Made by a program: the position numbers and the translations under genes
Shown here: in pieces, positions 32,396 to 42,796 of the stretch
Layout of the letters: each line of letters begins with the position of its first letter
Numbering within the stretch: position 1 is the first letter of the stretch
Notes under the pieces: generated by a model
What the model saw: the letters and a program-made list of their open reading frames with translations, nothing else
Database searches by the model: none
What the model was told of the DNA's origin: nothing
Source of the DNA: Paramacrobiotus metropolitanus
Lineage: Eukaryota > Tardigrada > Eutardigrada > Parachela > Macrobiotidae
Direction of reading: 5' to 3'
Assembly (NCBI RefSeq): GCF_019649055.1
Contig: NW_026570223.1
Location: forward strand, 1,302,001-1,366,000
DNA length: 64,000 nucleotides

Positions 32396-33626
32396 CTAAT
32401 AAGACAAATTAAAAGTAAATCAATTTTATGTATACACAGGAATGTGACAGGATACTATACAAATTAATTAGAAATATCAATTGATCATCCACGCAGAATC
32501 ATAATCTCGCCGCAACAAAGAATTAATCTGTGATCTGGACGAAACGGACAAAAGAAAAATCCAACGATACTAAAATCTTCGCCACCGTCTGACGCGTCAT
32601 ATGCCCCGCGGACAATCGAAGAGGTGGCAGTTTGTTAAGCTGCTATATTTTGCTGGTATATGAAGAGGTGCATGACTTTTTTGCTGCATCTTTCCACCTG
32701 GGTTCAGTATTCTAAAACGTCGCCGGATCATTTGAGAGTATTTACGACAGCTCTTACAGAACAACGCTACCATAATTACAAGAGCCGCAAGCGTAATTAC
32801 AATACATCATAATACTTCTACAGGAAACAGTCAAAAATTTTTAACAGCTCCCTCGAGTGCTTGGTCAACTTGAACATTAACCGTGTGCATGTATTGTACA
32901 CTTAGTTTTAACGAATGCCGACTGTGTGCCACTTTCTATATAAAGTAATATATTATTACAAGTTAATTGATACTAAAATTGCTACTATTCGGAATCAGAT
33001 AACAAACTCTTGCGAGTCAATGTTGCGATCGTGGTAATTATGATCATTAATAAAAGCTCTGCGTAATGCATACGAAGACAGGTAAATACCGTATAAGCGA
33101 TTTTAACGTGTTTAATTGCTTAAAATTTATTGTTTAAAACACGCACACGGCATGTTTGCGCGCCTGATGCTGCATTGTATGGCAGTGCTGCAACTCAATC
33201 ATTTTTAAAGACATTTTAAAGTCGTTTTATAAGTCTTTTTTTCCTTTTCAATCGTTTTTTTTAATTATAGTGTGTGATGCAAAAGTATCTATACGTCACA
33301 AAAGTTCGTGAGCCACGGCCTCAGGCGTGCCCAAGAATTTAACATCGGAAACAGTCAGTAACCACAATAGTATGGAAATCTAAGGCACCCTGGCACCCAT
33401 TTTACTGGATTCCTTTACCCGCTCGTATAAATTAAACGAACTAAATGGCCACGCGGCCCGGATCGGAACGCAAAGAAAACCGGCAAAGCAAATTAGTCAT
33501 CTGAGCGGGTAGTGCTTTGTTTTTTGCATAAGTTTTTTTTCCGTACGAGTACTTAAATAACCAGCACCAGAGAAAGCACAGACAGTTTTTATATACAGTA
33601 CTTTCCACCAAATTACTATCTGATGG
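32396..33626. other. AT-rich region, possibly intronic
   Basis: No exon, RNA or repeat could be supported. If the segments at 32249 and 33627 belong to one minus-strand gene, this is its intron. Confidence 0.35.
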
Positions 33627-33818
33627 TTACTGGGACGACCGGCTAGCTTCGATCTTTGCATCAAAACTGTAAAATATGACATTATATCTGTAACATTGGG
33701 TACACAGTAGAATATTAGGACTAGGTAATTCATTGATTACGTAATGAAGGGCGTCCACTGTCTCACATTTTAGAAGCGATTCGTACTCTAGCAAATCGGT
33801 AAGACTGTTGTATTCCAT
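33627..33818 (-). CDS. Hypothetical short ORF / first exon
   Basis: The ATG at 33818 opens a 63-residue frame starting MEYNSLTDLLEYESLLKCET and VDALHYVINELP. The start is leucine/glutamate-rich and helix-like. The end may read into an intron near 33700. Unrecognised. Confidence 0.28.
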   Translation of the reverse strand: MEYNSLTDLLEYESLLKCETVDALHYVINELPSPNILLCTQCYRYNVIFYSFDAKIEASRSSQ

Positions 33819-33955
33819 AATATTAGTCTATTACATCAAGATTCCTTCCCGACTGTTGACGGTTTGACTGTTGGGATCAGAGTCCATTGAGATAAGCGCA
33901 ACAACTGTGATTTGCCCTATTAAATAGGCCACACACACAACTTTGAAAACGTTAT

Positions 33956-33995
33956 CCGAAATGAAAAGCAAGTCCCGACTTGCTTTTCATTTCGG
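33956..33995. repeat. Perfect 19-bp-arm hairpin
   Basis: CCGAAATGAAAAGCAAGTC, CC, GACTTGCTTTTCATTTCGG. There are no mismatches and the loop is only 2 nt. Confidence 0.93.
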
Positions 33996-34073
33996 CACAG
34001 CACTCTGACATAGATGCCAGCTCGCTCCACATAGATAACTTCACGTCGCGTTCATAGTTATCGTCATGGCAGT

Positions 34074-34445
34074 TCATCTGCTACCACGGCAATGGTTGTT
34101 TTGCGTTATCTCAGTGGACTTTAATCCCAACAGTTTACCCGGCAACAGTCGGGAAGGCATCGTCATGTAATGGACTAATGTCTGTAAACTCTGCACATGT
34201 GTGTTCTGTAAGACCGAGTATTGTGGGCCGAGCAGGCGTAAGTAGTTTAAAAGATTCCATACCGCATATTTTCTGATTTGCAACGGCGTTAAATCGTTTG
34301 CAAGTGTCTCAGTAAAGGACAAAGAAACTAAAACTGCGACACTGCTATGGCGCACCCGCTGCCGAGCTGGCACTTGGTATGTACGTACCGACCCACTTTC
34401 AATAAGTACCGATGTGATCTCATAAATAGAACCAGACGGAATCAT
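34074..34445 (-). CDS. Hypothetical 123-aa protein
   Basis: The ATG at 34445 lies in an adequate context (CAAAATGA). The product is mixed: a serine/valine-rich first half (SSVAVLVSLSFTETLAND), then a helical, leucine-rich stretch (IRKYAVWNLLNYLRLLG) and a basic tail. No signal peptide, transmembrane helix or known domain. Coding status is unproven. Confidence 0.33.
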   Translation of the reverse strand: MIPSGSIYEITSVLIESGSVRTYQVPARQRVRHSSVAVLVSLSFTETLANDLTPLQIRKYAVWNLLNYLRLLGPQYSVLQNTHVQSLQTLVHYMTMPSRLLPGKLLGLKSTEITQNNHCRGSR

Positions 34446-34766
34446 TTTGAGTTAACCGATTGCACGAAAGAGATATGAGTGAATCACTTCGTCGAAACCG
34501 TTGAATTACTTAAACGGCATTAATATTTAAAAACTTACACTCAGGATGTCAGATATTGTGGATATTATTAACAATCCGGAATACGGAGAGTATGAGGTCA
34601 GTTGACTATCTTTCAGTAATACGAAATATTTGGTGGAGTGCAAGGTCGAACAGTATTTTTATGTGTGGTTGCAGTAGTCCATCGACAGTACACGAAACTC
34701 CTCGCTCCATCATGAATACGCTGAAGTAAACTACATGGGAAAATTTGTTTCCTCTTTAAGCCAAAA

Positions 34767-36073
34767 ATGTTTCAAGTATTGCTCACAGTCGCGATTGTTA
34801 ACGTTTTCTGGACTTGTTATTTTTTTGATACTGTTAACAGCACTGGTAAGGTACCGAAAAGTCTTAGTCCCAAGTTTGGTAACTTAACAAGAAAGATTGC
34901 ACACCAAGTGATAAAGGTCATGCGGATTTTTTAGACGGCCCTGACGATCCTAGCGTTTGAAATACATCAATCGGCAAAATTATCGACAATGGAATCATGG
35001 TTGTTTGGTAAGTATCCTTTGCCATATTCAAAAGATCAAAGTAATTACAAGTATTACTGAAAATCACGCGACACTGAAAATCTGCAGATATCCAACACTC
35101 CAGTTTAGCACCCGTACGTTTATTAGTGCAAGGACATGTCTGCGATGCCGACGCCCAGCAAACTTTGCCAGACGTCATTGGATCTGCAACGGTCGTCAGC
35201 ATTCCCGATCCACCATACCGTTTACCGTTCGTCACCGACAAGAACGGAAAACTCCTGTTCCATGCAGCAGCGGGTTCCCTGTGCTCTCTAACTCTTCAAC
35301 ATCCCAGATACCACCCTCTGACGATAAACGATGTTCAGCTTACGGGATTACACAATGATACAATGGATCTGCCAGACATTCCTTTGATCCATCGACGGTT
35401 TAGCTTGAACGGTTTTGGCTGTGCCTGCGTTCGCGTCATAAGCAATTCAAACCTGCCGGTGGAAAACGCCTCCGTGACCTTACGTTACGGCCTGGCCAGT
35501 TATAGCAGTGAACCAATTAACAACATTGTCACCGCAAACGGACTTTGGACGGTTATGCTACCAACAGGTCATTACACTGCATGCGCAACTAAATCGGGAT
35601 TTACGACGAACTGTGTGTCGGTGGTTGTGCTGCCAAGTCGGAACATCACTTTCACTATAGTACTTCGTTACGTATTCGTCCCACATGTCGTACGGTTTGT
35701 ACTGGAATGGGAAAGAATGGAAAGTGACCTTTTGGGAAAGATCGTCGGTCCCGAAGTGTACGGCAGTGATAGTCCCGGACTACTCGAAACACTGGCCTCG
35801 TGCGTAACCTGCCATGCTAATGATACATGTCGACGAATAACGATGACACTGCTGCATCAGCTGCCGGGAACGTATCGGTACTACGTGCGTTCTGCCAAGC
35901 CCGTCGCGTATCCGCTGATGTATCTAGCAACATCTGGAGCGGAAGTCAAAGTCTACATTGATGACATCAGACGGGGTACTTATTATGTACCGCACCGAAA
36001 CGGCACCCGATGGAATGCCGTCGAAGTCAGTGGGGACGATCTGGTTTTTATAAATATAATGAGTGATGAGTAA
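34767..36073 (+). CDS. Secreted protein with carboxypeptidase-regulatory and DUF2135-like modules
   Basis: The exons are 34767-34845, 34954-35007 and 35088-36073. Both joins are phase 1 and the donors are GTAAGG and GTAAGT. ATG 34767 starts a signal peptide (FQVLLTVAIVNVFWTCYFF). The second exon is short (FEIHQSAKLSTMESWLF). The body has a carboxypeptidase-regulatory-like fold (VQGHVCDADAQQTLPDVIG, and NASVTLRYG..NGLWTVMLPTGHYTA). It is followed by a module with VRFVLEWERMESDLLGKI, GTYRYYVRSA, SGAEVKVYIDD and TRWNAVEVSG. This second pattern matches YfaP/DUF2135-type domains, whose usual core is L-x-W-x-x-x-x-x-D-L-D. Here the second Asp is replaced. Several N-x-S/T sequons suit an extracellular protein. 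About 371 aa; function unknown. Confidence 0.6.
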
Positions 36074-37405
36074 GAAAAGCAAAAGAATTCTATAGTTCTG
36101 TGCATGATTAGATCTCCTGCGTAAAGTAGAGTACGTTTCATCGAGCTTAAAAGTGAGCATACAATAGTAGCGAAAGCACTACAGGCTTAGCGGTCGGCCA
36201 CTTCTCAAATTTGTTCCTGTTTGACTTTTTTGCCAACATTTATCCGTCAGCAACTAACGTGAAGCAGTCTGCAGGCTGAGCAGGACAAATTTTGAAGGAT
36301 CCTTTCGCTAATATAATATTGCCTGATCTCTTCGTGCTGTACAATACTCGTACGTAAATTTTGTACTTATTCGTGGTCAGTATCAAGAGCATGTGTTAAG
36401 CATGATATGTAATTATCATATTTTATATACATATACCGTATACGTATACTTATATAGTTCTGGATACTTACGTAATAATTCATCCAGCTTTGCTTTTTTG
36501 AATGAAGAAGGATAACAGGAAATTAACTGTAAGAGTTCAGAAGTTCATCAATACTGCGATAATTGTTTTTCAGATTGATTTGTCGTTGACTTTTTTCTCG
36601 TGTATCAGCACATGCCGTGAATAGGATCAAATAAATTAAAGGAATGGATGTGCGATGCCGTGAATGACGTTAATGATTTCAAAGTGCGAGTATTTTTTTG
36701 TTAAAAAGCACAGTTCTTAGTCGTTTAACCTAAATCGATTCTCACATACGCAAACTGATTGCTTCCGTTCATGCCAGAGCTAACCGTCAAGACCTTTCAA
36801 GTCGCCGTGACAAAGGGCCAGATGGGACGATGCTGATACCGGCCCACGAAGGACAATGGTCTTGGAGCAAATTGGCGAAAGACTGTAAACGCCGGAGATA
36901 CGCTTTTCAGGAGAAATCGGGATCCCTATTTTATCTGCTACTAGAGTAGCAATCGAGAGACTCGAGATACTCGGGACATTAGGGGCGGCTTTCGCGGAGA
37001 TGACCGTGCAGGCAGGAAAATCCGCAGCGCTACCGGCGAGCCTCGATCGGCAGCAATCTTGATGTAGTGTTTCTTAGTCGTACAGCTGTACGAGGAAATG
37101 CAGCCGCTGTTTTGGAAACACTGAAATATTTTGTGCTAATTGATAACAGTAACGCACAAACAGTTACAATACGTGTAAACATGTATCGTAATGTAAGTAC
37201 AGCATATGTAGACCGTAGGCAACTACCGTAGCTGCAACGAGGAATTGTGAAACTGACAAAGCTCGTGTTACAGATGAGGTAAACTGTAAAAGCAGATACA
37301 TAAAGTATTTAAGCAGATGAGCTAAACTGCGCCAGCTCTGTGTAACCGTTACGCAATCTCAATTTTGGGTATTGTTCTGCTGCAACTGCAAGTTTGCGAC
37401 CAAAA
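36074..37405. other. Intergenic, presumptive promoter of the F-box-like gene
   Basis: AT-rich, with GC-richer patches at 36780-37060 that contain no convincing frame. No TATA box assigned. Confidence 0.4.
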
Positions 37406-39637
37406 ATGTATTTGTTCAAGGAGTATAAGCAGCGTTCCTCCGTTTTCGCATGGAATTCTGTGGACGTGCTAACCGATTCCGGGATTCTGCAACATGGCAC
37501 GGTAATCAACGTCGTTGACAACGGTCTCATCATTGACTTTCATTGTTCTCAGCAGCGGTCGCAGCTGGTGGAATTCGGAAAAATCTACGAATGTTCGGAC
37601 GACAGTTCCGTGTTAGACTACGGCAGGCGGCCATTCGAATACACCGATACAAGCGCCCCTGCAAACTTTGCTGTGCAAGTGCTGCTACGTACGGACCAAG
37701 CAGGTCCGTGGATGTGGTATCCTGCCACCTTAATAGCCAAGACAATCGACTTCTTTTATGGTGGACCGTTTGGTTTTGTGGAAGTCCAGCTGGGTAAGGA
37801 TTATACCATCCAGGAGCTGCTTCCTTTGGAGCAGATACGCTATCCACCATTATCAAGACGAGTGGTGCAAAAAGACACTTTTGTGACAAGATCCTGTCCA
37901 TTGCCGCGTAGTTGGTCGGCTTTGAATTCAAGGGCATCTAATTGGTTCGTGGAACGCATTCAGTCCAGGCATAAAATTCTACCACTGATGACGCACAGTG
38001 AAGTCGTTGTGTATCTGCAGTGTGGAAACCATGATCCCTTGCGACGTGAACAGTTGGTAAATAATAACAATATGTTTTGAAACAACGCGTTTACTCTTAC
38101 GTATCTTTAACAGATATGCGACATTATTAAGAAAAAGATCGATAATACATGCGGCCTTCCAACAGTGTGGAGATCTCGTTAACCAAAGCTTTTTAAAAAA
38201 ATTAGACGCACGCCAGTCAGATCGGCCGTGGGTCAGAACTGCGTCACATGACTGTTGTTTTTAAATATTTCCGATCCGAATCGTGCCGGCACGATGCCGC
38301 AAGCGATCCCGATGCCGATGTGTTCGTACTGTACAAATACTCATTTACAACAACACCAAGTACAAAATTAATCTCGAGTTAGTGTTCCGACTTTCACTGT
38401 CAGGACGTTTGTGCGACAATACAGTAATAAACCGATTATTCTGTGCGCTTACGAACCTTAAGAGTTGGAACCTTCAACATGTGAAGGCTCTAACCATAGA
38501 AATACGTCCGCGGTACGTTCCTCATGGCCCAGTACAGGCACTGTAAGTTTATCGGGCTGCTGGATTTGCTACGATTACTCTATAAGCACTCGCCAAAGCC
38601 ATATTTACAAATGTTTGGCTTTGTACCGGCTTCCTACAATTTGCTTTTATTCGCAAAGGAAAAACTCTTTTGAGAAATGCTCTCAGAATGCGCTGTGAGG
38701 CTCTCGCTTTCCATCCAGCGTTTTAAACTAGGAAAGTGCACCCGCCTTTAGCGGGCACTGCATGACCGATGCGTAGCAGGAATACAAGTACAGCATATGA
38801 TAGATAGTTTACATTTAGCTCGTTAAACTGAGCTTTAAATGCGTCCCGGTAACTTAAAAGCGTGAATTTACAACTGCCGCATGTCTCTATCCAATGAGCA
38901 GCTTAATAAGTAACTGTTTATGATAGGTGGACGTCTACGATTTCATCGCTAAACGTCCTGGTGTCTATATCGACAAAAGCGATGCAGAACGATGTTTATT
39001 CTCGAGCTCCAGACGGGCAGTTCGAAAGCGGGAACGTGATCAGGTGGCTTTCAACTATCTGCCGGTAGAATTACTGTGTGACGTCTTCCTGTACGTCGAT
39101 ACCGTGACTCGTCAGTGCTGTCGTCGTACATACAGTTTGTGGAACCAAGTCGTGCAAACCAGCAAGAACATGGTTGTTTCTTTCCAGCAGCATAACTTTC
39201 TTCGGGTTGAGAAAGAGTGGTTGCCGCTTTATGCGGTGACAAACTGTCTTTTGAAGTGTATCACTCCAATGACCAAGTGCATCGCTATAAAGAAAATGAC
39301 AGAAGGTGATTACGAATTACTGAATATCATGGGTACGATCAAGCAGCCTTATGTTAAGCAACTGGTGTTCTGCCAATCGGAATTCGGAATGGGTCAAATG
39401 GGAACTCCGCAGCTGAAGTATCTGGCAGACCAATTAGCTGGTCTCCGAGAATATTGCAAAGCTGTGGTATTGAAAGACTGTATGTTCTTATCTAACGACT
39501 GCACGCCAGTCATAAACCATGTGATTATTGATCCGGCTTCTAAGAACCTCGAAGAAACTCTCTGGAACATCTATGAAAATCACCAGCCCTTTGATGGGGA
39601 AGTGGATTCGCTGGGAGTGTGTAAATGGTTTCCATAA
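37406..39637 (+). CDS. F-box-like protein, two exons, ~453 aa
   Basis: Exon 1 is 37406-38056 and exon 2 is 38927-39637. The phase-0 donor CAGTTG|GTAAAT pairs with the acceptor TTTATGATAG|GTG. The N-terminal ~190 residues form a divergent module (FAWNSVDVLTDSGILQHGTV, INVVDNGLIIDFHC, WMWYPATLIA) that looks like two Tudor/SH3-like beta barrels. Exon 2 carries a weak F-box (FNYLPVELLCDVFLYVDTV then CCRRTYSLWNQVV) followed by ~150 residues without a recognisable repeat. Such proteins are expected to dock a substrate to an SCF ubiquitin ligase through SKP1; here the F-box is degenerate. I recall this kind of module as expanded in tardigrades, which is unverified. The 870-bp intron might hide another exon. 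A second F-box exon lies at 17401-17600. Confidence 0.62.
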
Positions 39638-39738
39638 GGATGTCCAGATGCCAGAAAGCGCATATGTTACGTAAGAAAATTTGACAAATATCTGCTTTTA
39701 CGGTAGATCTGTTGTACTGAAGATACACTGTCTCCAGG

Positions 39739-39951
39739 TTATAGACTGCTTTCGAAGCAGTGATCCGCGAAAGCTAACGTTAACACGCTTGGAGCTGACG
39801 TTAACACGCTTGGAGTAATAAAAATCTGTCCCAAGTCGGTTTCACCGAAATGAACAAAATAACTTTGTAAGTACTTCCTGGTTCCGAAGGTGATGCCCGT
39901 AGAATGTGATACGTAAACAAAAGTAGGAAAAGCAAGCGTTACTTTGACCAT
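39739..39951 (-). CDS. Hypothetical 70-aa ORF with internal repeat
   Basis: ATG 39951 is in a strong context (CAAAATGG). The product starts VKVTLAFPTFVYV, weakly signal-like, and contains a repeated PSVLT caused by a ~20-bp tandem repeat (TTAACACGCTTGGAG twice, 39780-39814). No family recognised. May be non-coding. Confidence 0.25.
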   Translation of the reverse strand: MVKVTLAFPTFVYVSHSTGITFGTRKYLQSYFVHFGETDLGQIFITPSVLTSAPSVLTLAFADHCFESSL

Positions 39952-40097
39952 TTTGTAGTTTCTGTTGTATGTGCTTGTATTCTATTTTATCATGCATTCG
40001 TCCGCAACATATCGGTGAGCTTTGATTGATATTATTAAGGAAGCTTTATTTTCTAATTAGCCGGATTGTCACAGAACAGTTACTAGGAACATCATGC

Positions 40098-40388
40098 TCA
40101 TGGAACCGTATTTCTCCTAACCAGGGTCTCATTTCCCCCACCTAAAAAGTTTATCTGGTGTAAAATACGAGTAGTTTTCTCGTACGTACCGGGTAGTTTT
40201 TCAAAACCTTGGGATTCAGTAAATTTTATGTAACGAAGCGGAATCGCGAATTCAGCGGCCATAAGGTAGTACGGTATGTACTGTAATTCAAGCAGCACTG
40301 TACTTACAGAAAGTAAGTTCTTACATGCAGCTGGTTCTAACATAACTGTGCTAACTGGCTGTGGACACTCGAAAACCGCATTATCCAT
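40098..40388 (-). CDS. Hypothetical 96-aa ORF
   Basis: The ATG at 40388 is preceded by TAATT. The start is MDNAVFECPQPVSTVMLEPA, then a helical leucine-rich stretch. A donor-like CTGTAAGTAC at ~40305 inside it suggests it could be a first exon whose intron is being read through. Unrecognised. Confidence 0.28.
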   Translation of the reverse strand: MDNAVFECPQPVSTVMLEPAACKNLLSVSTVLLELQYIPYYLMAAEFAIPLRYIKFTESQGFEKLPGTYEKTTRILHQINFLGGGNETLVRRNTVP

Positions 40389-40841
40389 AATTAGTTGACG
40401 ACTCAGGACAAGTTGTCAACTTGCAGGACCTCATGGTCACCCACCATTGCCGACCGCATTTTTTTTGCGCTACTGGTTCTGCATCGCCGCTAGTTTTACT
40501 TAAGCGTGAAAATCTGAAAACCGTAGCGATTGAAAAGCTAGTGAAAGTAGGTACTTTAATGTTTACGGTAATTTTGTTTTAGATTACGCTAATTACGAAG
40601 TTCTTATATGATTGTATGCTTCGTTGACGAACAGCCTCGTAATTTGTTTTCTAAACACCGACAAATTCGTTTTACTGGAGCGGCTTTACGTTTTTATTTT
40701 GCTGTGAAATGTGAATGTAAAGATACACTCTGCAGAGTGACTCTACGTGTACAGTACTTACGCTCGACTTTGGATCCGATGTTACTCATCGTCCCACCAA
40801 AGTATTGTACAGACACATGGAGAATTTGTAGCTACTATGAA

Positions 40842-40954
40842 GGCGACATGGCGTAGTGGTAGCGCGTTGGTCCCAGCAGGTTTGCCGCAGAAAGGCAAAC
40901 GTACAGCAGATGTGTAGATCCAAAAGTCGTTGGGTTCGATTCCCAGCTGTCGCC
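40842..40954 (+). tRNA. tRNA-like gene with ~40-nt insert; anticodon possibly GTA (Tyr)
   Basis: The acceptor stem GGCGACA/TGTCGCC, box A-like TGGCGTAGTGG, box B GGTTCGATTCC and a TTTTTT Pol III terminator are all present. The length is 113 nt against ~73 for a plain tRNA. The anticodon stem is split: TTGG at 40868-40872 pairs with CCAA after 40918. If the insert sits just after the 5' half of that stem, the loop reads GTGTAGA, giving U33, anticodon GUA and purine 37. The normal eukaryotic tRNA intron is between 37 and 38, so the insert position is unusual. It contains its own hairpin GTTTGCC/GGCAAAC. The T stem appears to have six pairs. It may be a real intron-bearing tRNA or a tRNA-derived repeat. 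Confidence 0.5.
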
Positions 40955-41293
40955 GATTTTTTACCCAAGTAATGTATATGCGTAGCTTAAGTTATTATAA
41001 ATTATAGAAAGGTGGTGCGGCACTGAGGCGGGCACTACACCAGAATGCCAGTTTTAATGCTTAAACGCTTAATGCGTTGTTCTGGTTTTATCTAGTTTTC
41101 TTTGATACCAAGAGGAACGCTGTGAAAAAATAAATTCATCGGGTTTGTGTGGATAACCGCCCGCCCGTAATAAAGTGCAGGCACTTCACTGCGTTCGGGT
41201 TTGTTACTCATCGTGTAGTAGCAAGAAAGACCATTGCTTCTTCACTTGTTATGGTACGCGTATATCGAGCATTGGTCGTATTAATTTTATGAA

Positions 41294-41405
41294 AGCGACA
41301 TAGCTCAATGGTAGAGCGTTGGTCCCATTAGGTTTACCGATAAGGCATACGTACAGCAGCCGTTTGATAAACCAAAGGTTGCGGGTTCGATTCCCTGCTG
41401 TCGCT
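41294..41405 (+). tRNA. tRNA-like gene with ~40-nt insert; loop would read GAT
   Basis: The acceptor is AGCGACA/TGTCGCT. The D arm is GCTC-AATGGTA-GAGC, box B is GGTTCGATTCC and a seven-T terminator follows. It is 112 nt, built exactly like the copy 450 bp upstream. The anticodon stem TTGGT pairs perfectly with ACCAA across the insert, leaving the loop TTGATAA with U33 and anticodon GAU. Eukaryotic nuclear genomes normally lack GAU isoleucine tRNAs, and the T arm has a one-base bulge. A decayed or repeat-derived tRNA is therefore as likely as a functional one. The insert shares GTACAGCAG with its neighbour. Confidence 0.45.
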
Positions 41406-41607
41406 AATTTTTTTACGTGTATGTCTTGCCATCTGGCATACATTCTTTGAGTAACGAGGAACACCGACTGCAGCGACGTCTCTGCGGATGTTTACTAGTA
41501 GCAGATGGCGGGTCACTACAACCGAATCAAAACTCAGAAATAAGGGATAAAAGCAATACGTATGGTACTTCACATCGTTATTTCAACATTAGCAGTAATT
41601 TGGTTAT

Positions 41608-41804
41608 ATAGGGGGCAAAACTAAACGTGTTCCACGGTTCCCCTGTACTGCTGCCGTCAGCCGGCTGGAGTTTTACGTTGTGGCTAAACATGGCGCTTAT
41701 GTACCGCGCCAGATTTAACCATATGTATTGCCGTAACGTCACACTCCAGGCGGGTGACGGTGGCAATCAGGGGAACCGTGGAACACGCTTAGTTTTGCCC
41801 CCTA
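41608..41804. repeat. Hairpin element copy 2 (shared core, private arms)
   Basis: Arms of ~38 bp with one mismatch (TAGGGGGCAAAACTAA then CGTGTTCCACGGTTCCCCTG, and the inverse) enclose the same ~130-bp core as 17609-17803, for example TATGTACCGCGCCAGATTTA. The arms are unrelated to those of copy 1. Confidence 0.87.
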
Positions 41805-42442
41805 TAGGAGTGTAACACGTACCTTTGTAGCTATGTTGTAGCTGAAACACATGTGTTAGACCTGGTATACACTGAACTGGACTGCGGAATACTTCTATGC
41901 ATACTTCGTACTTCTACTGGACTGTCACATGATATGCCTGGTTGTAACAATTAAACTGCCAGTGGCGAAAGGTCACAGTGTCGAAACCGGCCACGGAATA
42001 TGTAGAGAATATGTGTATCAGTACTTTCACTGCTTTAAAACTGTCTGTTCGTCGAACCACGCATAACTGAAGAAAATGAACGCAGTAATTTTCGTGTACA
42101 TGCAGCTGCATCGTGCCCAATGTACTCTGTACATACACTTGGTAGAAGTAGCCATTTATACAGCAACGAAATAAAAGACTGAACAAGTAATTTAGTGTGT
42201 GCGAAATCGTTGATATGGTTGAAAGTCAGTGTCCGCAGACAGAGATAACGTCGAAGCAGTTAATTTCAGTTACAACGATTATAATAGAACCAGCTATTTG
42301 TCTGAAAGAACCCGAAATGAGGGCAGTGTTCAAATTATAAAAGTATAAAACTGGCATACTAGAACCAGCTAGTAAACATATGGCATGCTAGAAATACTGG
42401 TTGCGCAAAAGCAGTTCACAAACGAAAGGTTAGGGGTGTTCC
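41805..42442. other. Intergenic
   Basis: No supported gene. A 90-residue minus-strand frame at 41914-42186 has no signal peptide with ATG and no domain. Confidence 0.4.
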
Positions 42443-42796
42443 CTAAATCGTTACCAGGAAACCATGACAAAAGCATTTCACCGGTGTTCCGACGCAGATC
42501 CCGTTGGTGAAACGCCCGTTTCCTTGACAGTACTCTGTACAAGTAGCACCGTCACTGTCATCTTCACACAAACTGACGCAGTTGCTGCCGGAGCATCCGT
42601 GATCCGACGCCGGTTCTACTGCACGCGATGACCGGCTTCGACGAAAAATAAGTGGTAGTTGCGGTAGCTTTATCCCGTAATCTGCCCCGTATGGTGCTGT
42701 CTGTGTATCGCTCGCGCTTGTCACTGGCAGTGTGTGACATTTGTCGTACAAGGTCATACTCGCTGCTAATAGAGCTGATAACCAGAATCCCTTCAT
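42443..42796 (-). CDS. Defensin-like cysteine-rich secreted peptide (117 aa)
   Basis: ATG 42796 (CAGCATGA context) starts a signal peptide (MKGFWLSALLAASMTLYDKC). A ~45-residue pro-region ends in a basic stretch (FRRSRSSRAV), a likely furin-type site. The mature C-terminal part has eight cysteines, including GATCTEYC (C-x3-C), GIC and KCFC (C-x-C). C-x3-C followed by C-x-C is the signature of the cysteine-stabilised alpha/beta fold of invertebrate defensins and related peptides. An antimicrobial role is the usual one; other CS-alpha/beta peptides act on channels. No intron is needed. No activity can be read from sequence alone. Confidence 0.62.
   Translation of the reverse strand: MKGFWLSALLAASMTLYDKCHTLPVTSASDTQTAPYGADYGIKLPQLPLIFRRSRSSRAVEPASDHGCSGSNCVSLCEDDSDGATCTEYCQGNGRFTNGICVGTPVKCFCHGFLVTI

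Noticed and set aside
40786-41573. Minus-strand frames containing AGNRTQRLLD and AGNRTRNLW
   Set aside because: They are translations of the tRNA-like genes (the box B region read backwards). Such peptides are common false proteins.
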